Part shown: positions 16,681 to 27,855 of the stretch, in pieces
How positions within the stretch are numbered: the first letter of the stretch is position 1
Layout: the number at the start of each line of letters is the position of its first letter
From: Anaerolineae bacterium
GTDB lineage: Bacteria > Chloroflexota > Anaerolineae > Caldilineales > Caldilineaceae
Length of the DNA: 64,000 bases
Direction of reading: 5' to 3'
NCBI GenBank assembly: GCA_030432295.1
Contig: JAUIHI010000001.1
Coordinates: 186,001-250,000 of the forward strand
Position numbers and translations under genes: made by a program
Notes under the pieces: model-generated
Databases searched by the model: none
What the model was told of the DNA's origin: nothing
The model's input: only the letters and a program-made list of their open reading frames with translations

Positions 16681-16709
16681 ATTATGGCAAATGTGACGCG
16701 GGGGGTCAA
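16681..16709 (-). promoter_or_regulatory. Promoter of the riboswitch-transporter operon
   Basis: TTGACC (16704-16709), a 17-base spacer and CATAAT (16681-16686) on the minus strand place the transcript start near 16674, about 17 bases before the aptamer. Confidence 0.75.
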
Positions 16710-16729
16710 ATTGTGGGTGGAGGGGCGTT

Positions 16730-16773
16730 GGATATTTGGCAGTGATATATCGACACATCACTGCCAAATATCC
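16730..16773. repeat. 17-bp perfect hairpin just after lysS
   Basis: GGATATTTGGCAGTGAT (16730-16746) and its exact complement (16757-16773) enclose a 10-base loop, 6 bp beyond the lysS stop. There is no U-tract. It may protect the lysS mRNA 3' end or belong to the GGATATT repeat family. Confidence 0.6.
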
Positions 16774-16778
16774 ATCTC

Positions 16779-18302
16779 TTAAGCGGCTGTTTCCCCGTCA
16801 TCCTCTTTGACTGAGCGCAGATGGGGGAAAAGAATCACTTCCCGGATGGTGTCCCGGTCGGTGAAGAGCATTGTCAGGCGATCGATGCCCATACCAAAAC
16901 CGCCGGTGGGGGGCATCCCATAGCTGAGCGCTTCGATGTAGTCCACATCCACCGGATGGGCTTCGTCATCGCCGTGCGCGGCCCGGTAGTTCTCATCCAC
17001 AAAGCGCTGCAACTGGTCCTGGGGATCGTTGAGTTCTGAAAAGGCGTTGCAAAGTTCCATCCCCGCCGCGAAGCCCTCGAAGCGCTCCACTTGCAGCGGG
17101 TCGTGGGGGGCGGACTTTGCCAGGGGACTCACGTCCTTCGGATAGTCGGTCAGGAAAGTGGGCTGGAGCAGATTTGGCTCCACAAATTTTGAGAGCAATA
17201 CATCCACCAGTTTGCCCCAGGGCGTGCCCGGCTTGGCGTCGATGCCCAGCCGCTTCATCTCGTTGTAGAGACTTTCGTCGTCGGGGAACTCGGCGTAGTC
17301 GATGTCCGACGCATCCAGAATGGCCTGGCGCAGGGGAATGCGTTGCCAGGGCGGTGTGAAGTCGATGGTCTTGCCCTGCCAGGTAACGGTCGTGCTGCCG
17401 GTGACCTTCTCGGCTGCGTAGGCCACCATCTGCTCGGTCCGACGCATCACATCCGCGTAGTCGGCGTAGGCTTCGTAGAATTCCAGTTGGGTAAACTCTG
17501 GGTTGTGCTTGAAGCTGACCCCTTCGTTGCGGAAATCCCGCCCGATCTCGTAGACCGCGGGGAAGCCGCCCACAATCAGCCGCTTCAGGTACAACTCAAA
17601 GCTGATGCGCAGGTAGAGGTCCTGGTGCAGTTGGTTGTGATGGGTGACAAAGGGTTTGGCCGCTGCACCGCCATAGATGGGCTGGAGAATCGGCGTCTCC
17701 ACTTCCAGAAAGCCTTCATTGTCCAGATATTCGCGCAGGGCGCGGGTGATGGCGGCCCGGGTGCGGAAGAGTTCCCGCACTTCTTCGTTGGCCAGCAGGT
17801 CTATGTATCGACGCCGGTAACGCACCTCTTCGTCCCGCACCCCGTGCCACTTGTCGGGCATAGGTTTGAGCGTCTTGCTCAGGAATTGGATGGCGTGGAC
17901 TTCGATACTCAGTTCGCCGGTTTTGGTCACAGCCAGGGGGCCGGTGACGCTGATGAAGTCGCCCAAGTCGATGAGCTTCTTCCAGACTTCGTTGTACCAG
18001 CCGTCGGGCAGAAAATCCCGGCGCACCAGCAGTTGAATCTGGCCGGTTCCGTCGTCGATGTCGGCAAAGCTGGCCTTGCCCATCACCCGGATGCGCTTGA
18101 GCCGCCCAGCCACCGAGACCGTCGCCTGCTCGTCTGCGCCTTCGCTGTAGAGGGCACGGGCCGCGTCGATGGCGTGGGTGCGTGTGGTCTGGGCCGGGTA
18201 GGGGTCGATGCCAGCCGCGCGCAGGCCAGCCAGTTTGGCCAGCCTGCTCTGCTCCTGATCGGTCAACTGCTCTGGGTTGAAGAGGTCATAGCTTTCGGTC
18301 AC
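16779..18302 (-). CDS. lysS: Class II lysyl-tRNA synthetase
   Basis: The 507-residue enzyme charges tRNA-Lys in the cytosol. An N-terminal OB-fold anticodon-binding domain (about 60-160) includes VAGRLKRIRVMGKASFAD. The class II catalytic core follows, with motif 2 around RDFRNEGVSFKHNPEFTQ and motif 3 GMGIDRLTM (about 470-478). The length is normal. The start is GTG at 18302, 18 bp after the greA stop; greA-lysS is a frequent bacterial pairing. A shift from AUG to GUG with only a weak purine-rich site suggests modest initiation or coupling to greA. Confidence 0.96.
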   Translation of the reverse strand: MTESYDLFNPEQLTDQEQSRLAKLAGLRAAGIDPYPAQTTRTHAIDAARALYSEGADEQATVSVAGRLKRIRVMGKASFADIDDGTGQIQLLVRRDFLPDGWYNEVWKKLIDLGDFISVTGPLAVTKTGELSIEVHAIQFLSKTLKPMPDKWHGVRDEEVRYRRRYIDLLANEEVRELFRTRAAITRALREYLDNEGFLEVETPILQPIYGGAAAKPFVTHHNQLHQDLYLRISFELYLKRLIVGGFPAVYEIGRDFRNEGVSFKHNPEFTQLEFYEAYADYADVMRRTEQMVAYAAEKVTGSTTVTWQGKTIDFTPPWQRIPLRQAILDASDIDYAEFPDDESLYNEMKRLGIDAKPGTPWGKLVDVLLSKFVEPNLLQPTFLTDYPKDVSPLAKSAPHDPLQVERFEGFAAGMELCNAFSELNDPQDQLQRFVDENYRAAHGDDEAHPVDVDYIEALSYGMPPTGGFGMGIDRLTMLFTDRDTIREVILFPHLRSVKEDDGETAA

Positions 18303-18320
18303 AACATTCTCGCTTTACGA

Positions 18321-18794
18321 CTATTCGATGCGTATAATTTTGAAATTGATATCGCCGCCTGGGGTAGTGACCGTCACTTTTGCACCCTTGCGTTTGCCCA
18401 TCAGTGCTTTGCCGATCGGGCTTTCGTTGCTGATGCGCCCGTTGCGGGGGTCAGCTTCGGTGGAGCCAACGATGACGTAGCTCTCCTCGTCGTTTGTACC
18501 TTCTTCCTGCACCACCACTTTGCGGCCCAGGGCCACCAGGTTGGTGGGAGAGTTGGTGTCGTCGATGATCTGGGCGTTGCGTATTTTGACTTCTAACTCC
18601 CGGATGCGGCCCTCGACAAAAGCCTGGGCATTCTTGGCCTCGTCATAGCCCGCGTTCTCGCGCAGATCGCCTTCTGCCTTGGCTTCGGCGATCTGTTCGG
18701 CAATCTCTCGGCGGCGGACATTTAGCAGGTGATCCAACTCTTCCCGCAGTTTGTTGAAGCCCTCTTGTGTCAGATAGACTGGACTGTTGCTCAT
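18321..18794 (-). CDS. greA: Transcription elongation factor GreA
   Basis: The 157-residue protein has the N-terminal coiled-coil finger (LTQEGFNKLREELDHLL and the acidic tip GDLRENAGYDEAKNAQ) and the C-terminal FKBP-like domain (GRISNESPIGKALMGKRKG). GreA enters the secondary channel of RNA polymerase and stimulates cleavage of backtracked RNA; the tip acids DLREN and YDEAK are intact. The ATG at 18794 has an AAGGAAA site. The gene has its own promoter and a structured leader of nearly 200 bases. Confidence 0.96.
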   Translation of the reverse strand: MSNSPVYLTQEGFNKLREELDHLLNVRRREIAEQIAEAKAEGDLRENAGYDEAKNAQAFVEGRIRELEVKIRNAQIIDDTNSPTNLVALGRKVVVQEEGTNDEESYVIVGSTEADPRNGRISNESPIGKALMGKRKGAKVTVTTPGGDINFKIIRIE

Positions 18795-19025
18795 AGTTTC
18801 CTTCTTACAGTTCAAATGCAAATAAACGGAGGCTGTCTTTAGCTTTTAGAATGGGGCAAGCGGCCCAAGCCAATACGGGGGAAAACAGAACCTCACCCCC
18901 AAATGACCGGTTCCAACCTGCGCCCGGCGGGGTGAGGCAGCCTAACCAAACGAAGTGCCGACCCAAACGTGCAGGTCGGCCCTCTTCCTGCTCTCTATTA
19001 TAGCCAATCTTCCTGATTTTGTAAA
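18795..19025 (-). promoter_or_regulatory. greA promoter and long structured leader
   Basis: TTTACA (19020-19025), 17 bases and TATAAT (18997-19002) form a near-consensus minus-strand promoter. The transcribed leader (about 18990 to 18795) holds two possible hairpins. One is GCCGACC with GGGTCGGC, near 18957-18982. The other is a longer one with CCTCACCCC and GGGGGTGAGG arms, near 18890-18936. No known riboswitch was recognised. Confidence 0.65.
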
Positions 19026-19111
19026 GCACGGCAAAATGCGCATCGCATTGGGCGAATTTCCCTCTCTCTGGTAGAGTGGAGGGAGAATCGAGTCAACAGC
19101 CATCATTTACC

Positions 19112-19195
19112 AGTCGTCATCCGGGTCACCCACTGATTACTATTCACTGGTAACTGATAACTTACGTCAATATCCACTATCCAATACCAGTTTTT
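19112..19195. repeat. Intergenic repeat with ttaccagt/actggtaa and ggatattg words
   Basis: TTACCAGT and ACTGGTAA arms surround cactgattactattc, a word shared with the elements at 27856-27916 and 51640-51738. It is followed by atatccactatccaatacc, shared with the element at 15155. It ends right at the methyltransferase start. Confidence 0.6.
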
Positions 19196-19196
19196 T

Positions 19197-19970
19197 ATGC
19201 CCCTCACAAACTTTGACCGTTTCGCCCCTTTTTACGACAACGACTATCGCAACTACAGCGATGACATCCAACTGGTGGTCGATCTGGGCCAGGACGCAGG
19301 GGAGACGGCCCTGGAACTGGGCTGTGGAACCGGGCGGGTGCTGATCCCTCTGGCCGCCACCGGCTGCCGTGTGACCGGCGTGGACAACAGCCCGGCGCTG
19401 CTGGCCCTGGCCCAGGGCAAGGCCGAGCAGGCGGGCATCACAGCCCGGCTGGAATTGATCGAAGGCGATCTGCGCTCCTTTGTTCTGCCAGAAAAGGGCT
19501 TCGACTTTGCCTATTGCGTCAGCAATACCCTTATGCATCTGAACACCCAGGCCGATCAACTGGCGGCGCTGCGCGTCGCCCACACCCATCTGCGCCCCGA
19601 TGGACGGCTGCTGATCGATCTCTTCAATCCGGACATTCCCCACCTGACCGCCATTTCCGGCGTTCAGGAATTGGCCGACCGCTGGGAGGACGAGGAGCGG
19701 GGCGCAACCGTTCTCAAATGGGTGGTGCGCCGGGTGGATGTGGCCCAGCAGTTGCAGGAGACGACTTTCATCTACGAATCGGTCTTCACCGACGGACGGG
19801 TGGAGAAAGCTGTGCTGCCCTTTACCCTGCGTTTTCTCTGGCCCAGCGAAGGCGAATTGTTGCTGGAAAAGGCCGGGTTCCGGGTGGAGGAAATCTGGGG
19901 CGACTGTGACGGCAACCCCTATTCGTCCGAGAGTGAGCAACTGATTTTTCTGGCCCGCAAAGATTCTTAA
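19197..19970 (+). CDS. Class I SAM-dependent methyltransferase
   Basis: The 257-residue protein has the SAM-binding motif I ALELGCGTGRV (about 38-48), an acidic residue ending strand 2 (VTGVDNSP), and motif post-I region EGDLRSF. This is the Methyltransf_25-like fold of small-molecule methyltransferases. The C-terminal half carries FTLRFLWPSEGELLLEKAGF, seen in many members. The substrate is unknown. No clear ribosome binding site precedes the ATG at 19197, because the upstream sequence belongs to a repeat. Confidence 0.85.
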   Translation: MPLTNFDRFAPFYDNDYRNYSDDIQLVVDLGQDAGETALELGCGTGRVLIPLAATGCRVTGVDNSPALLALAQGKAEQAGITARLELIEGDLRSFVLPEKGFDFAYCVSNTLMHLNTQADQLAALRVAHTHLRPDGRLLIDLFNPDIPHLTAISGVQELADRWEDEERGATVLKWVVRRVDVAQQLQETTFIYESVFTDGRVEKAVLPFTLRFLWPSEGELLLEKAGFRVEEIWGDCDGNPYSSESEQLIFLARKDS

Positions 19971-20014
19971 GAGACCGCGGACGGCAGACCGCAGACCGCA
20001 AAGGATAGTCATTC

Positions 20015-21970
<1,956 letters not shown>

Positions 21971-21971
21971 C

Positions 21972-22215
21972 TTTGTATACACGGATCAAAAGAAACACGG
22001 ATTGACTCAACTGCAAAAAGCCTCCAAACTCACCGCTGAGACGCGGGGGCACCGAGACGCGGCGGCGCGGAGTCTCGCGGAGCTTTTCTCTTGAATCACT
22101 CCGCGTTTCCTCCGCGTTCTCTGCGCCTCCGCGGTGAAATTGACCTTTTTGCAGTGGACTCCGGATTGCTTCTGCGAAAATCGGCGCAATCTGTGAAATC
22201 TGCGTTCCAAAAGCG
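21972..22215. repeat. Compound palindromic intergenic element
   Basis: A half copy of the GTATACACGGAT family (21975-22000) is followed by a palindrome. Its arms are CTGCAAAAAG (22011-22020)/CTTTTTGCAG (22145-22154) and CACCGC (22031-22036)/GCGGTG (22131-22136), enclosing gagacgcggg and tccgcgttctctgcgc words. A tail of ctgcgaaaatcggcgcaatctg type completes it. Confidence 0.7.
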
Positions 22216-22218
22216 AAC

Positions 22219-22264
22219 AAAAAAGAGGGCGGGGATTCCAAAACGAATCCCCGCCCTCTTTTTG
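22219..22264. terminator. Bidirectional intrinsic terminator
   Basis: AAAAAGAGGGCGGGGATTC (22220-22238) and its exact complement (22245-22263) form a 19-bp stem with a 6-base loop and A/T runs on both sides. It lies between the convergent amylosucrase and RraA-like genes. Confidence 0.93.
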
Positions 22265-22282
22265 TCTACACTCTTTGCAATT

Positions 22283-23017
22283 CTATCCCTGGGCCTTGCG
22301 CCACTCTTCGTATTCGGCACGGGCTTCTTCCGAGAGCGGATAATACTTGCGCAGTTCGCCGCCCTGTTCCAGCCGCATCTTGGAAAATTCTTCCCATTCC
22401 ACGTGCTCGGTGGCCTTTTTGATCAGTTCCGGGGCCAGTGCAATCGGCACGCAGACAATGCCGTCGTCGTCGGCCACAATAATGTCGCCGGGCATGACCA
22501 GCACATTGTTACAGGCGATAGGCCCATTCACGGCGAAAGGCACGATATTGGTCTGGGTGTGGAAGTTGGGGGTCGTTCCCTTCAGCCACAGCCCCAGCCC
22601 CAAATCTTTGGCGTGGGGGAAGTCTCGGATGCAGCCGTCAATGACCACACCGATGCCGCCCTTGCCTTTGAAATAGGTCAGCATCATTTCGCCAAAGATG
22701 CCCGCGCTCAGTTCGCCCCGGGCATCCACAACCACAATGTCGCCGGGCTGGGTGTGGTAGAGGACGTGGCGGTGAAGCTGCGTGTCCGGGTCGGAATATT
22801 CGTCCACTTTGTAGAGGTCTTCCCGCTTGGGCATCATTTGCAGGGTCAGCGCGGGGCCGACAACCGTTGCGCCGGGGGTGCGAGGGAGCGGGCCGCGGAT
22901 GTTGGCGTCCCGGATGCCCAGACGGGCCAGCTCGCCGCTGGCTGTGGCGCTGCCGATGTTGCGCAGGGCTTCGATGAGGTCTTTCGGCGGGCGTTGAATG
23001 TCAGGTGTCGTTACCAT
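22283..23017 (-). CDS. RraA-like / 4-hydroxy-4-methyl-2-oxoglutarate aldolase family protein
   Basis: The 244-residue protein contains the RraA fold signatures VVIDGCIRDFPHAKDLGLGLW and GDIIVADDDGIVCVP, with DGCIRD holding the residues that bind metal and pyruvate in class II aldolases. Family members are either HMG/CHA aldolases or RraA regulators of RNase E. The extended C-terminus (EWEEFSKMRLEQGGELRKY) is more like the aldolase-type proteins than RraA itself. The substrate is unknown. The ATG at 23017 has a TTGGAGAA site. The frame stays open upstream to 23203, but only through repeat DNA. Confidence 0.85.
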   Translation of the reverse strand: MVTTPDIQRPPKDLIEALRNIGSATASGELARLGIRDANIRGPLPRTPGATVVGPALTLQMMPKREDLYKVDEYSDPDTQLHRHVLYHTQPGDIVVVDARGELSAGIFGEMMLTYFKGKGGIGVVIDGCIRDFPHAKDLGLGLWLKGTTPNFHTQTNIVPFAVNGPIACNNVLVMPGDIIVADDDGIVCVPIALAPELIKKATEHVEWEEFSKMRLEQGGELRKYYPLSEEARAEYEEWRKAQG

Positions 23018-23142
23018 TTTGTTCTCCAATGGGGAAGGTGAAATGAGGAATGCAGAAGTTCGAATGCGGAACTTTCTACGTCGTCTGGCGACGATTGATG
23101 GGTATGGTACACCATTTCGCTGAAAATGGGTAGCGGAATTGC

Positions 23143-23199
23143 GGAAGTTAGAATGCGGAATGCGGTATCGCTCGTTCCGCATTCCGCATTCCAACTTCC
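23143..23199. repeat. 23-bp hairpin, TGCGGAATGCGG family
   Basis: The arms at 23143-23165 and 23177-23199 differ by one G-U-type mismatch and enclose 11 bases. The words gaatgcgg and ccgcattc repeat within each arm. It lies 10 bp beyond the nrdJ stop. Confidence 0.8.
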
Positions 23200-23208
23200 C
23201 CATTCAAA

Positions 23209-26200
23209 TCAGCATTCGCTATAGCCGCAGATGTAACACTTCTTGCAGCCTTCCACATTCAAAAAGGCTGCCTCGCCGCAGTCCGGGCAGAGGTCGCCGA
23301 TGGGACGATCGGCCAGGGGCAGGGCCATCTGTTCACCGCTCACCGGCTCCGGGTGGGCCGGTTGGGTGCTTAGATGCTCGGCGATGACCTGGGCCACGCC
23401 ATCGGGCAAGCTGCGCACCCGGTTGGCCCCAAAGCCCAGGGCTCGCCCGCCGCCGATACCGGCCATCTCGTCCATCACCCAGCGCAGCCGCTCGGACGGG
23501 GGCAGGGAAGCGGGCATCCGCAGGGACAGGCTGATCAGCCGACCCATTGCCTCGCTGACTGCGCTCACATCGCTGCCTGCCTTGCCAATGTTCAGGAAGA
23601 CCTCGAAAGGCTCGCCCTCCTCGTCGTTGTTGACTGTGATGTAGGCCGTGCCCAGAGGCGTATCCTTGCGATAGGTGCTGCCCTGCAACAGTTTGGGCCG
23701 GGGGCGTTTGGTAAAGACCGCCGGTGCTTCGCTGGGGTGATAGCCGTTGGTTCCATTGCTGCCGTTGACATACCCATTCGGGCTGCTTTCGACCGCGGCC
23801 TCCCCGTCGCTCTTCTTCTCTTTGGTCGCTTTTGTTTCCAGCACCACTTCCTGGCGGCTGCCCGTCACATAGACTGTCAAGCCTTTGCAGCCCAACTCCC
23901 AGGCCAGCAGATAGGCCTTCGCCACATCTTCTTCGGTCGCCCCTTCAGAGAAGTTGCAGGTCTTGGAAATGCTGTTGTCCACAAACGCCTGAATCGCGGC
24001 CTGCATGCGCACGTGCTCATCCGCGCTGATGTCGCTGCTGACCACAAAGGCGTGGCGTAACTCTTCGGGCAGACTGTCCAAGTCCTGGCACGAACCGTAG
24101 GTCGCCACGTGCTGTTTGATGCGCTGCTTCTGGGCCTCGGGCAGATCGGTCCGTTCCAGGGCTTCGTCAAAGAGGGGGCTGGTATAGGCCAGTTCCACAT
24201 CTTTGTCGCCGTCTTTGAAGTGACGGATGTAGCCCAGGGCAAAGACCGGCTCACAGCCGTAGCCCTCACAGCCGCTGACGGTGGCAATTGTGCCCGTGGG
24301 TGCAACCGTCGTCTGGGCCGCGTTGCGGATGCCGTGGCGCTGGATGCCCCCGACGATTTCAGCCCAATCGACCGACGGGCGTTTCCAATCCCGGCTGTAG
24401 GGGGCAATGGGTGTGGGGGGCTGCCAGGCCATCCCGCCCGCCTTCTCCGGGTCGTAGATGCTGCCCTGGAAAGCCAGGAACGGCCCCCGCTCCTCAGAGA
24501 GTTCGATGCTCTTTGCCATGCAGTGATAGCGCACAAACTCCATCACCTGTCCGGCAAACTCCTGGCCCTCTTCGCTGCCGTAGCGGATGCCCAATTTGTA
24601 CATCAGATCGCCCAGGCCCATAATGCCCAGGCCGATGCGCCGGGCACGGAAAGCCGCTTCCGCCACTTCCGGGATAGCAGGCACATAGGCGTTGGCGCTC
24701 ACCACATCGTCCAGAAAGTGGGTGCTCTCCCGCACCGTACGTTCCAGCGCGGGCCAATCCACAATCGTTTCGCCCTCCGCGTCTTCCGCTACATGCACGC
24801 CCAGATTGATCGACCCCAGGCAGCAGTTCTCGTAGGGACCAAGCCACTGTTCACCGCAGTTGTGGACAACAATGCCGTTGGCAATAAATGAGTGTGTCGT
24901 CGGCTGGGTCAGGTCGTAGACCATCTCCTTGCCTTCGTGGACCAGCCGCGTCACCCGGGCCGTAAAGCTTTCCTGATAGGGTCCCCGCTGCATTCGTTCC
25001 AGATAGGCCAGCAAAGCACTCTGCTTGGCCTGGCTCAGAAAACCAATCTGCTCTGCAAAGCGAATGAGATTGTTTTTGGAAACAGCCAATTCGTGATAAG
25101 CCTGGCAGAAATACTCCTGATACCCGCCTTTGCCGTCTGGTAGTCGCCGCATACCGGCTGGACGCCGCTCCTGATAAATGCGACTAAAGATGCCAAAATT
25201 GAGCAAAACCCGCTGAACGTCTTGCAGTAGACCTTCACTTACAGATGTCAGGCGTACTGTACAGCCTTTGTTGCCGCCATCGTTGACTGTGCCATCCGCG
25301 GTAAATAGCGCCTGGAGGAACGCCTGCTGGGTTTGCTGCGTGCCGCGCAGGATTACATCGGGCACCTGCAACTTCTCCAAATCCAGACCGTACTCTTCTG
25401 CCAGCAAACGCAGCCGATCCGATTGGACCCGTACTTCATCCCGTTCGAGGATCTCCGTAATACCTACTGGATAACTGCGGCTGTGCTCGGCGCTGTATCG
25501 GCGATCTGTATCCACCACAGCCGTTACTGCCTCGGCAAAGAGCGGCGCCAATTCTGTCTTTTCTTCGCCAAAGAAGGAGAGAACAGCACGAATCTGATTG
25601 ACAGTACCATCGCCCACCAGCCAGCCGAGAACCAGCCCCAAATCCCGCGTTCCAGCTGTCCCAAATGCGCCAGGCTGGTTGAGGATATGTACCCGTTCGC
25701 CCGGCTGAAGATGTTGGGCTTCCACCCACCCCCGGGCTGTCATTACCCGATGATTTCCAGTCAGTCGCAGAGAATAACCTTCTTTTGTTTCCAACCGATA
25801 GACATCTTTGACACCGGTCTCGAAAACCTCGCTGGCTGGCTGGATGGACTCCACACCAAAACGCCCATCAACAACTATATCTTGCCTTTGTCCTGAACGG
25901 GCCAGAACATCTGCCCTTTGCAGACCATCAGCGGTGTAAATTAACGTTTCGCCTGTCACGCATGGGTTTGTCGCTTCCAGATCATACAGATGGGGTACGG
26001 GATTCGAGCGGTTGGCCGCGTCGATGAAGAGCGCGCCCGGCTCGCCGTTGCGGTGCGCGTAGTGAATGATTTTGTCGAAGAGTTCCCGCGCCCGCACGCT
26101 CTTCCAGACTTTGCCATCTCGTGGGCTGCGCAGGTCAAAGTCGGCGTCGTTCTTCACCGCCTGCATGAACTCATCGGTGATGGCGACGGAAATGTTGAAG

Positions 26201-26904
26201 TTCGTGACTGTCCCCTCTTCCGCTTTGCAGGTGATGAACTGCTCGATGTCCGGGTGGTCCACCCGCAGCACGCCCATATTGGCCCCACGCCTGGTTCCGC
26301 CCTGGGCAATCTCCCCAAAGGCCTGATCGTAGACCCGCAGAAAGCCCACTGGCCCGGTCGCCCGCCCGGAGGAAGTATGCACCACATCGCCTTTGGGGCG
26401 CAGACGGCTGAAGCTGAAGCCGTTGCCGCCGCCGGTCTGTTGAATCAGCGCGGCCACGCGTAGGGTGCTGAAGATACCGTCCGAGTCCCGCCCCATATCG
26501 TCGGCGATGGGCAGGACAAAGCAGGCTGCCAACTGGCCCAGTGGCGTACCCGCGCCGGTGAAGGTGGGGCTGTTGGGGAAGAAGCGCAGTTCGGTGAGCA
26601 GATCGTAGAATGTCTGGGTCGTGGCCTCCACATCCCCGCCGTGGGCTGCCTCTGCGCTGGCAATGTGGTTTGCCACACGATAGAACATCCCCGCCGACGT
26701 TTCCAGCAGGGTGCCGTCAATGTCCCGGCGCAGGTAACGGCGTTCCAGCACTTTCAGACTGTTTTCGCTCAGGTTAATAATTTCATCGTCTACATAACTC
26801 GGTGGAACGATATGCTCCTTTTCACCCTTGACGATCTCTCGGGTCGTGAACGTTTTGGACGGGGTAGAGGCCAGGGTGGTGGGGGAATCAGCCAAAGGTG
26901 ACAT
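23209..26904 (-). CDS. nrdJ: Class II (adenosylcobalamin-dependent) ribonucleotide reductase with an intein
   Basis: The 1231-residue precursor makes dNTPs from ribonucleotides. Extein 1 (1-314) holds [11 protein letters not shown] and [19 protein letters not shown], typical of the NrdJ barrel. Residues 315-682 are an intein. Extein 2 (683-1231) opens with [12 protein letters not shown]: the thiyl-radical Cys and a redox Cys 11 residues later, as in Thermotoga NrdJ (C322/C333). The C-terminus ends in a four-Cys zinc-ribbon-like tail (CPDCG through CYICGYSEC) that likely re-reduces the active site. Spliced length is 863 residues, normal for NrdJ. I chose the ATG at 26904 with GAGAGGAGC upstream; the frame opens earlier at TTG 26979. 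nrdR precedes it by 219 bp. Confidence 0.95.
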   Translation of the reverse strand: MSPLADSPTTLASTPSKTFTTREIVKGEKEHIVPPSYVDDEIINLSENSLKVLERRYLRRDIDGTLLETSAGMFYRVANHIASAEAAHGGDVEATTQTFYDLLTELRFFPNSPTFTGAGTPLGQLAACFVLPIADDMGRDSDGIFSTLRVAALIQQTGGGNGFSFSRLRPKGDVVHTSSGRATGPVGFLRVYDQAFGEIAQGGTRRGANMGVLRVDHPDIEQFITCKAEEGTVTNFNISVAITDEFMQAVKNDADFDLRSPRDGKVWKSVRARELFDKIIHYAHRNGEPGALFIDAANRSNPVPHLYDLEATNPCVTGETLIYTADGLQRADVLARSGQRQDIVVDGRFGVESIQPASEVFETGVKDVYRLETKEGYSLRLTGNHRVMTARGWVEAQHLQPGERVHILNQPGAFGTAGTRDLGLVLGWLVGDGTVNQIRAVLSFFGEEKTELAPLFAEAVTAVVDTDRRYSAEHSRSYPVGITEILERDEVRVQSDRLRLLAEEYGLDLEKLQVPDVILRGTQQTQQAFLQALFTADGTVNDGGNKGCTVRLTSVSEGLLQDVQRVLLNFGIFSRIYQERRPAGMRRLPDGKGGYQEYFCQAYHELAVSKNNLIRFAEQIGFLSQAKQSALLAYLERMQRGPYQESFTARVTRLVHEGKEMVYDLTQPTTHSFIANGIVVHNCGEQWLGPYENCCLGSINLGVHVAEDAEGETIVDWPALERTVRESTHFLDDVVSANAYVPAIPEVAEAAFRARRIGLGIMGLGDLMYKLGIRYGSEEGQEFAGQVMEFVRYHCMAKSIELSEERGPFLAFQGSIYDPEKAGGMAWQPPTPIAPYSRDWKRPSVDWAEIVGGIQRHGIRNAAQTTVAPTGTIATVSGCEGYGCEPVFALGYIRHFKDGDKDVELAYTSPLFDEALERTDLPEAQKQRIKQHVATYGSCQDLDSLPEELRHAFVVSSDISADEHVRMQAAIQAFVDNSISKTCNFSEGATEEDVAKAYLLAWELGCKGLTVYVTGSRQEVVLETKATKEKKSDGEAAVESSPNGYVNGSNGTNGYHPSEAPAVFTKRPRPKLLQGSTYRKDTPLGTAYITVNNDEEGEPFEVFLNIGKAGSDVSAVSEAMGRLISLSLRMPASLPPSERLRWVMDEMAGIGGGRALGFGANRVRSLPDGVAQVIAEHLSTQPAHPEPVSGEQMALPLADRPIGDLCPDCGEAAFLNVEGCKKCYICGYSEC
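24859..25962 (-). other. Intein with LAGLIDADG homing endonuclease inside NrdJ
   Basis: This 368-residue in-frame insertion begins with Cys (CVTGETLIY) and ends VVHN before a Cys +1 residue, so all splice-junction residues are present. Block B is TGNHRVMT and the late block F/G region is [12 protein letters not shown] to VVHN. Two LAGLIDADG motifs, [12 protein letters not shown] and [12 protein letters not shown], both keep the acidic residue, so the endonuclease may be active. The insertion point is exactly before the catalytic thiyl-radical Cys, which also serves as the +1 nucleophile of splicing. Unspliced protein would therefore be inactive. Confidence 0.93.
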
Positions 26905-27123
26905 CGTAGCGTGCTCCTCTCGCAAAAGAAGGTGAAAATGGGTACAAGACGCGTGACGGCGTACGAGGCTGGCGTCCAAGCGCCTTGCTGGGGCGCGCCA
27001 CGTAGTATCAATCGTCAGTTATAGATCGCAGACTTTAAGCGAAGCGATGGACGAACGAACCGAACGTTTTAAGAGGAAAATCCTGGTTGAACAGAGTCAA
27101 TTTCCAGATTGGAGGCGTACGCT

Positions 27124-27582
27124 TCAAACTCCTCCGGACTGTCTTCCAATCAACCGATCAATTTCGGAGCGTATTTCGATGGCGTCATTCAACTCCAGAT
27201 AGACACTGGCAAAACGGACATAGGAAACCTGGTCTATCTGGGCAAGCTGGTCCAGCACAAGATTGCCGACGACTTCGCTTTTTACTTCGGCTTTGCCCAT
27301 GCCCGAAACCGTATCTTCCACATTGTGAACAATCTGTTCGATGACTGTGCTGCTGATGGGTCGCTTGACTGTGGCGATACGGATCCCTGCCATCAGCTTT
27401 TGTCGATCAAAAGATTCCCGCCGCCCGTCCCGTTTGATGACCAGCAGGCTGGGCGCGACGTTTTCATACGACGTGAAGCGCTGCTTACACTTCTGACATT
27501 CCCGGCGGCGACGGATGGCTTCTCCCGTGTCACGGGTGTCGATCACTTTATGATTTTCGTGTCCACAATGAGGACAGTTCAT
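27124..27582 (-). CDS. nrdR: Transcriptional repressor NrdR
   Basis: The 152-residue protein starts with a zinc ribbon using Cys3, Cys6, Cys29 and Cys32 (MNCPHCGHEN and ECQKCKQRF). An ATP-cone domain (about 48-138) follows, beginning LVIKRDGRRESFDRQKL. NrdR senses ATP/dATP through the cone and represses ribonucleotide reductase genes by binding pairs of 16-bp NrdR boxes. It lies directly upstream of nrdJ on the same strand, and a box pair sits in front of it, so it very likely represses itself and nrdJ together. Confidence 0.97.
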   Translation of the reverse strand: MNCPHCGHENHKVIDTRDTGEAIRRRRECQKCKQRFTSYENVAPSLLVIKRDGRRESFDRQKLMAGIRIATVKRPISSTVIEQIVHNVEDTVSGMGKAEVKSEVVGNLVLDQLAQIDQVSYVRFASVYLELNDAIEIRSEIDRLIGRQSGGV

Positions 27583-27626
27583 AGGTCAGACTGCGCATTC
27601 AGAAGGATTGCATGAAAGCGATGGGT

Positions 27627-27642
27627 ATACCGTATATTGCGT
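27627..27642. promoter_or_regulatory. NrdR box 1
   Basis: ATACCGTATATTGCGT matches the NrdR palindrome consensus ACACWATATATWGTGT at 12 of 16 positions. It lies 45-60 bp before the nrdR start. Confidence 0.7.
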
Positions 27643-27657
27643 CGAACGTTAGTGCTT

Positions 27658-27673
27658 GTACGATATGTAGTGT
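27658..27673. promoter_or_regulatory. NrdR box 2
   Basis: GTACGATATGTAGTGT matches the same consensus at 12 of 16 positions. It is exactly 31 bp from box 1, that is, three helical turns with a 15-bp gap, the arrangement known for NrdR operators. Confidence 0.75.
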
Positions 27674-27855
27674 GTAGCAAGGCAAGGAGTATATCACAGG
27701 TCAGCGGGTCTGGCAAGTCCAAAAGGCCATGACTACAGCCAAATTTGCCTGATCTGTGAAAATTTAATGTGGCTCTCGATTATTTCGTGATCCAAGCAAT
27801 GCCGTACAGGAGTGGGGTGTAGGCGGCCACTTTTCGGACGAACAGAAAATCAAAC

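Noticed and set aside
26905-27123. Cobalamin riboswitch before the B12-dependent reductase
   Set aside because: The 219-bp gap lacks the conserved B12-box GCCACTG and related blocks on either strand.
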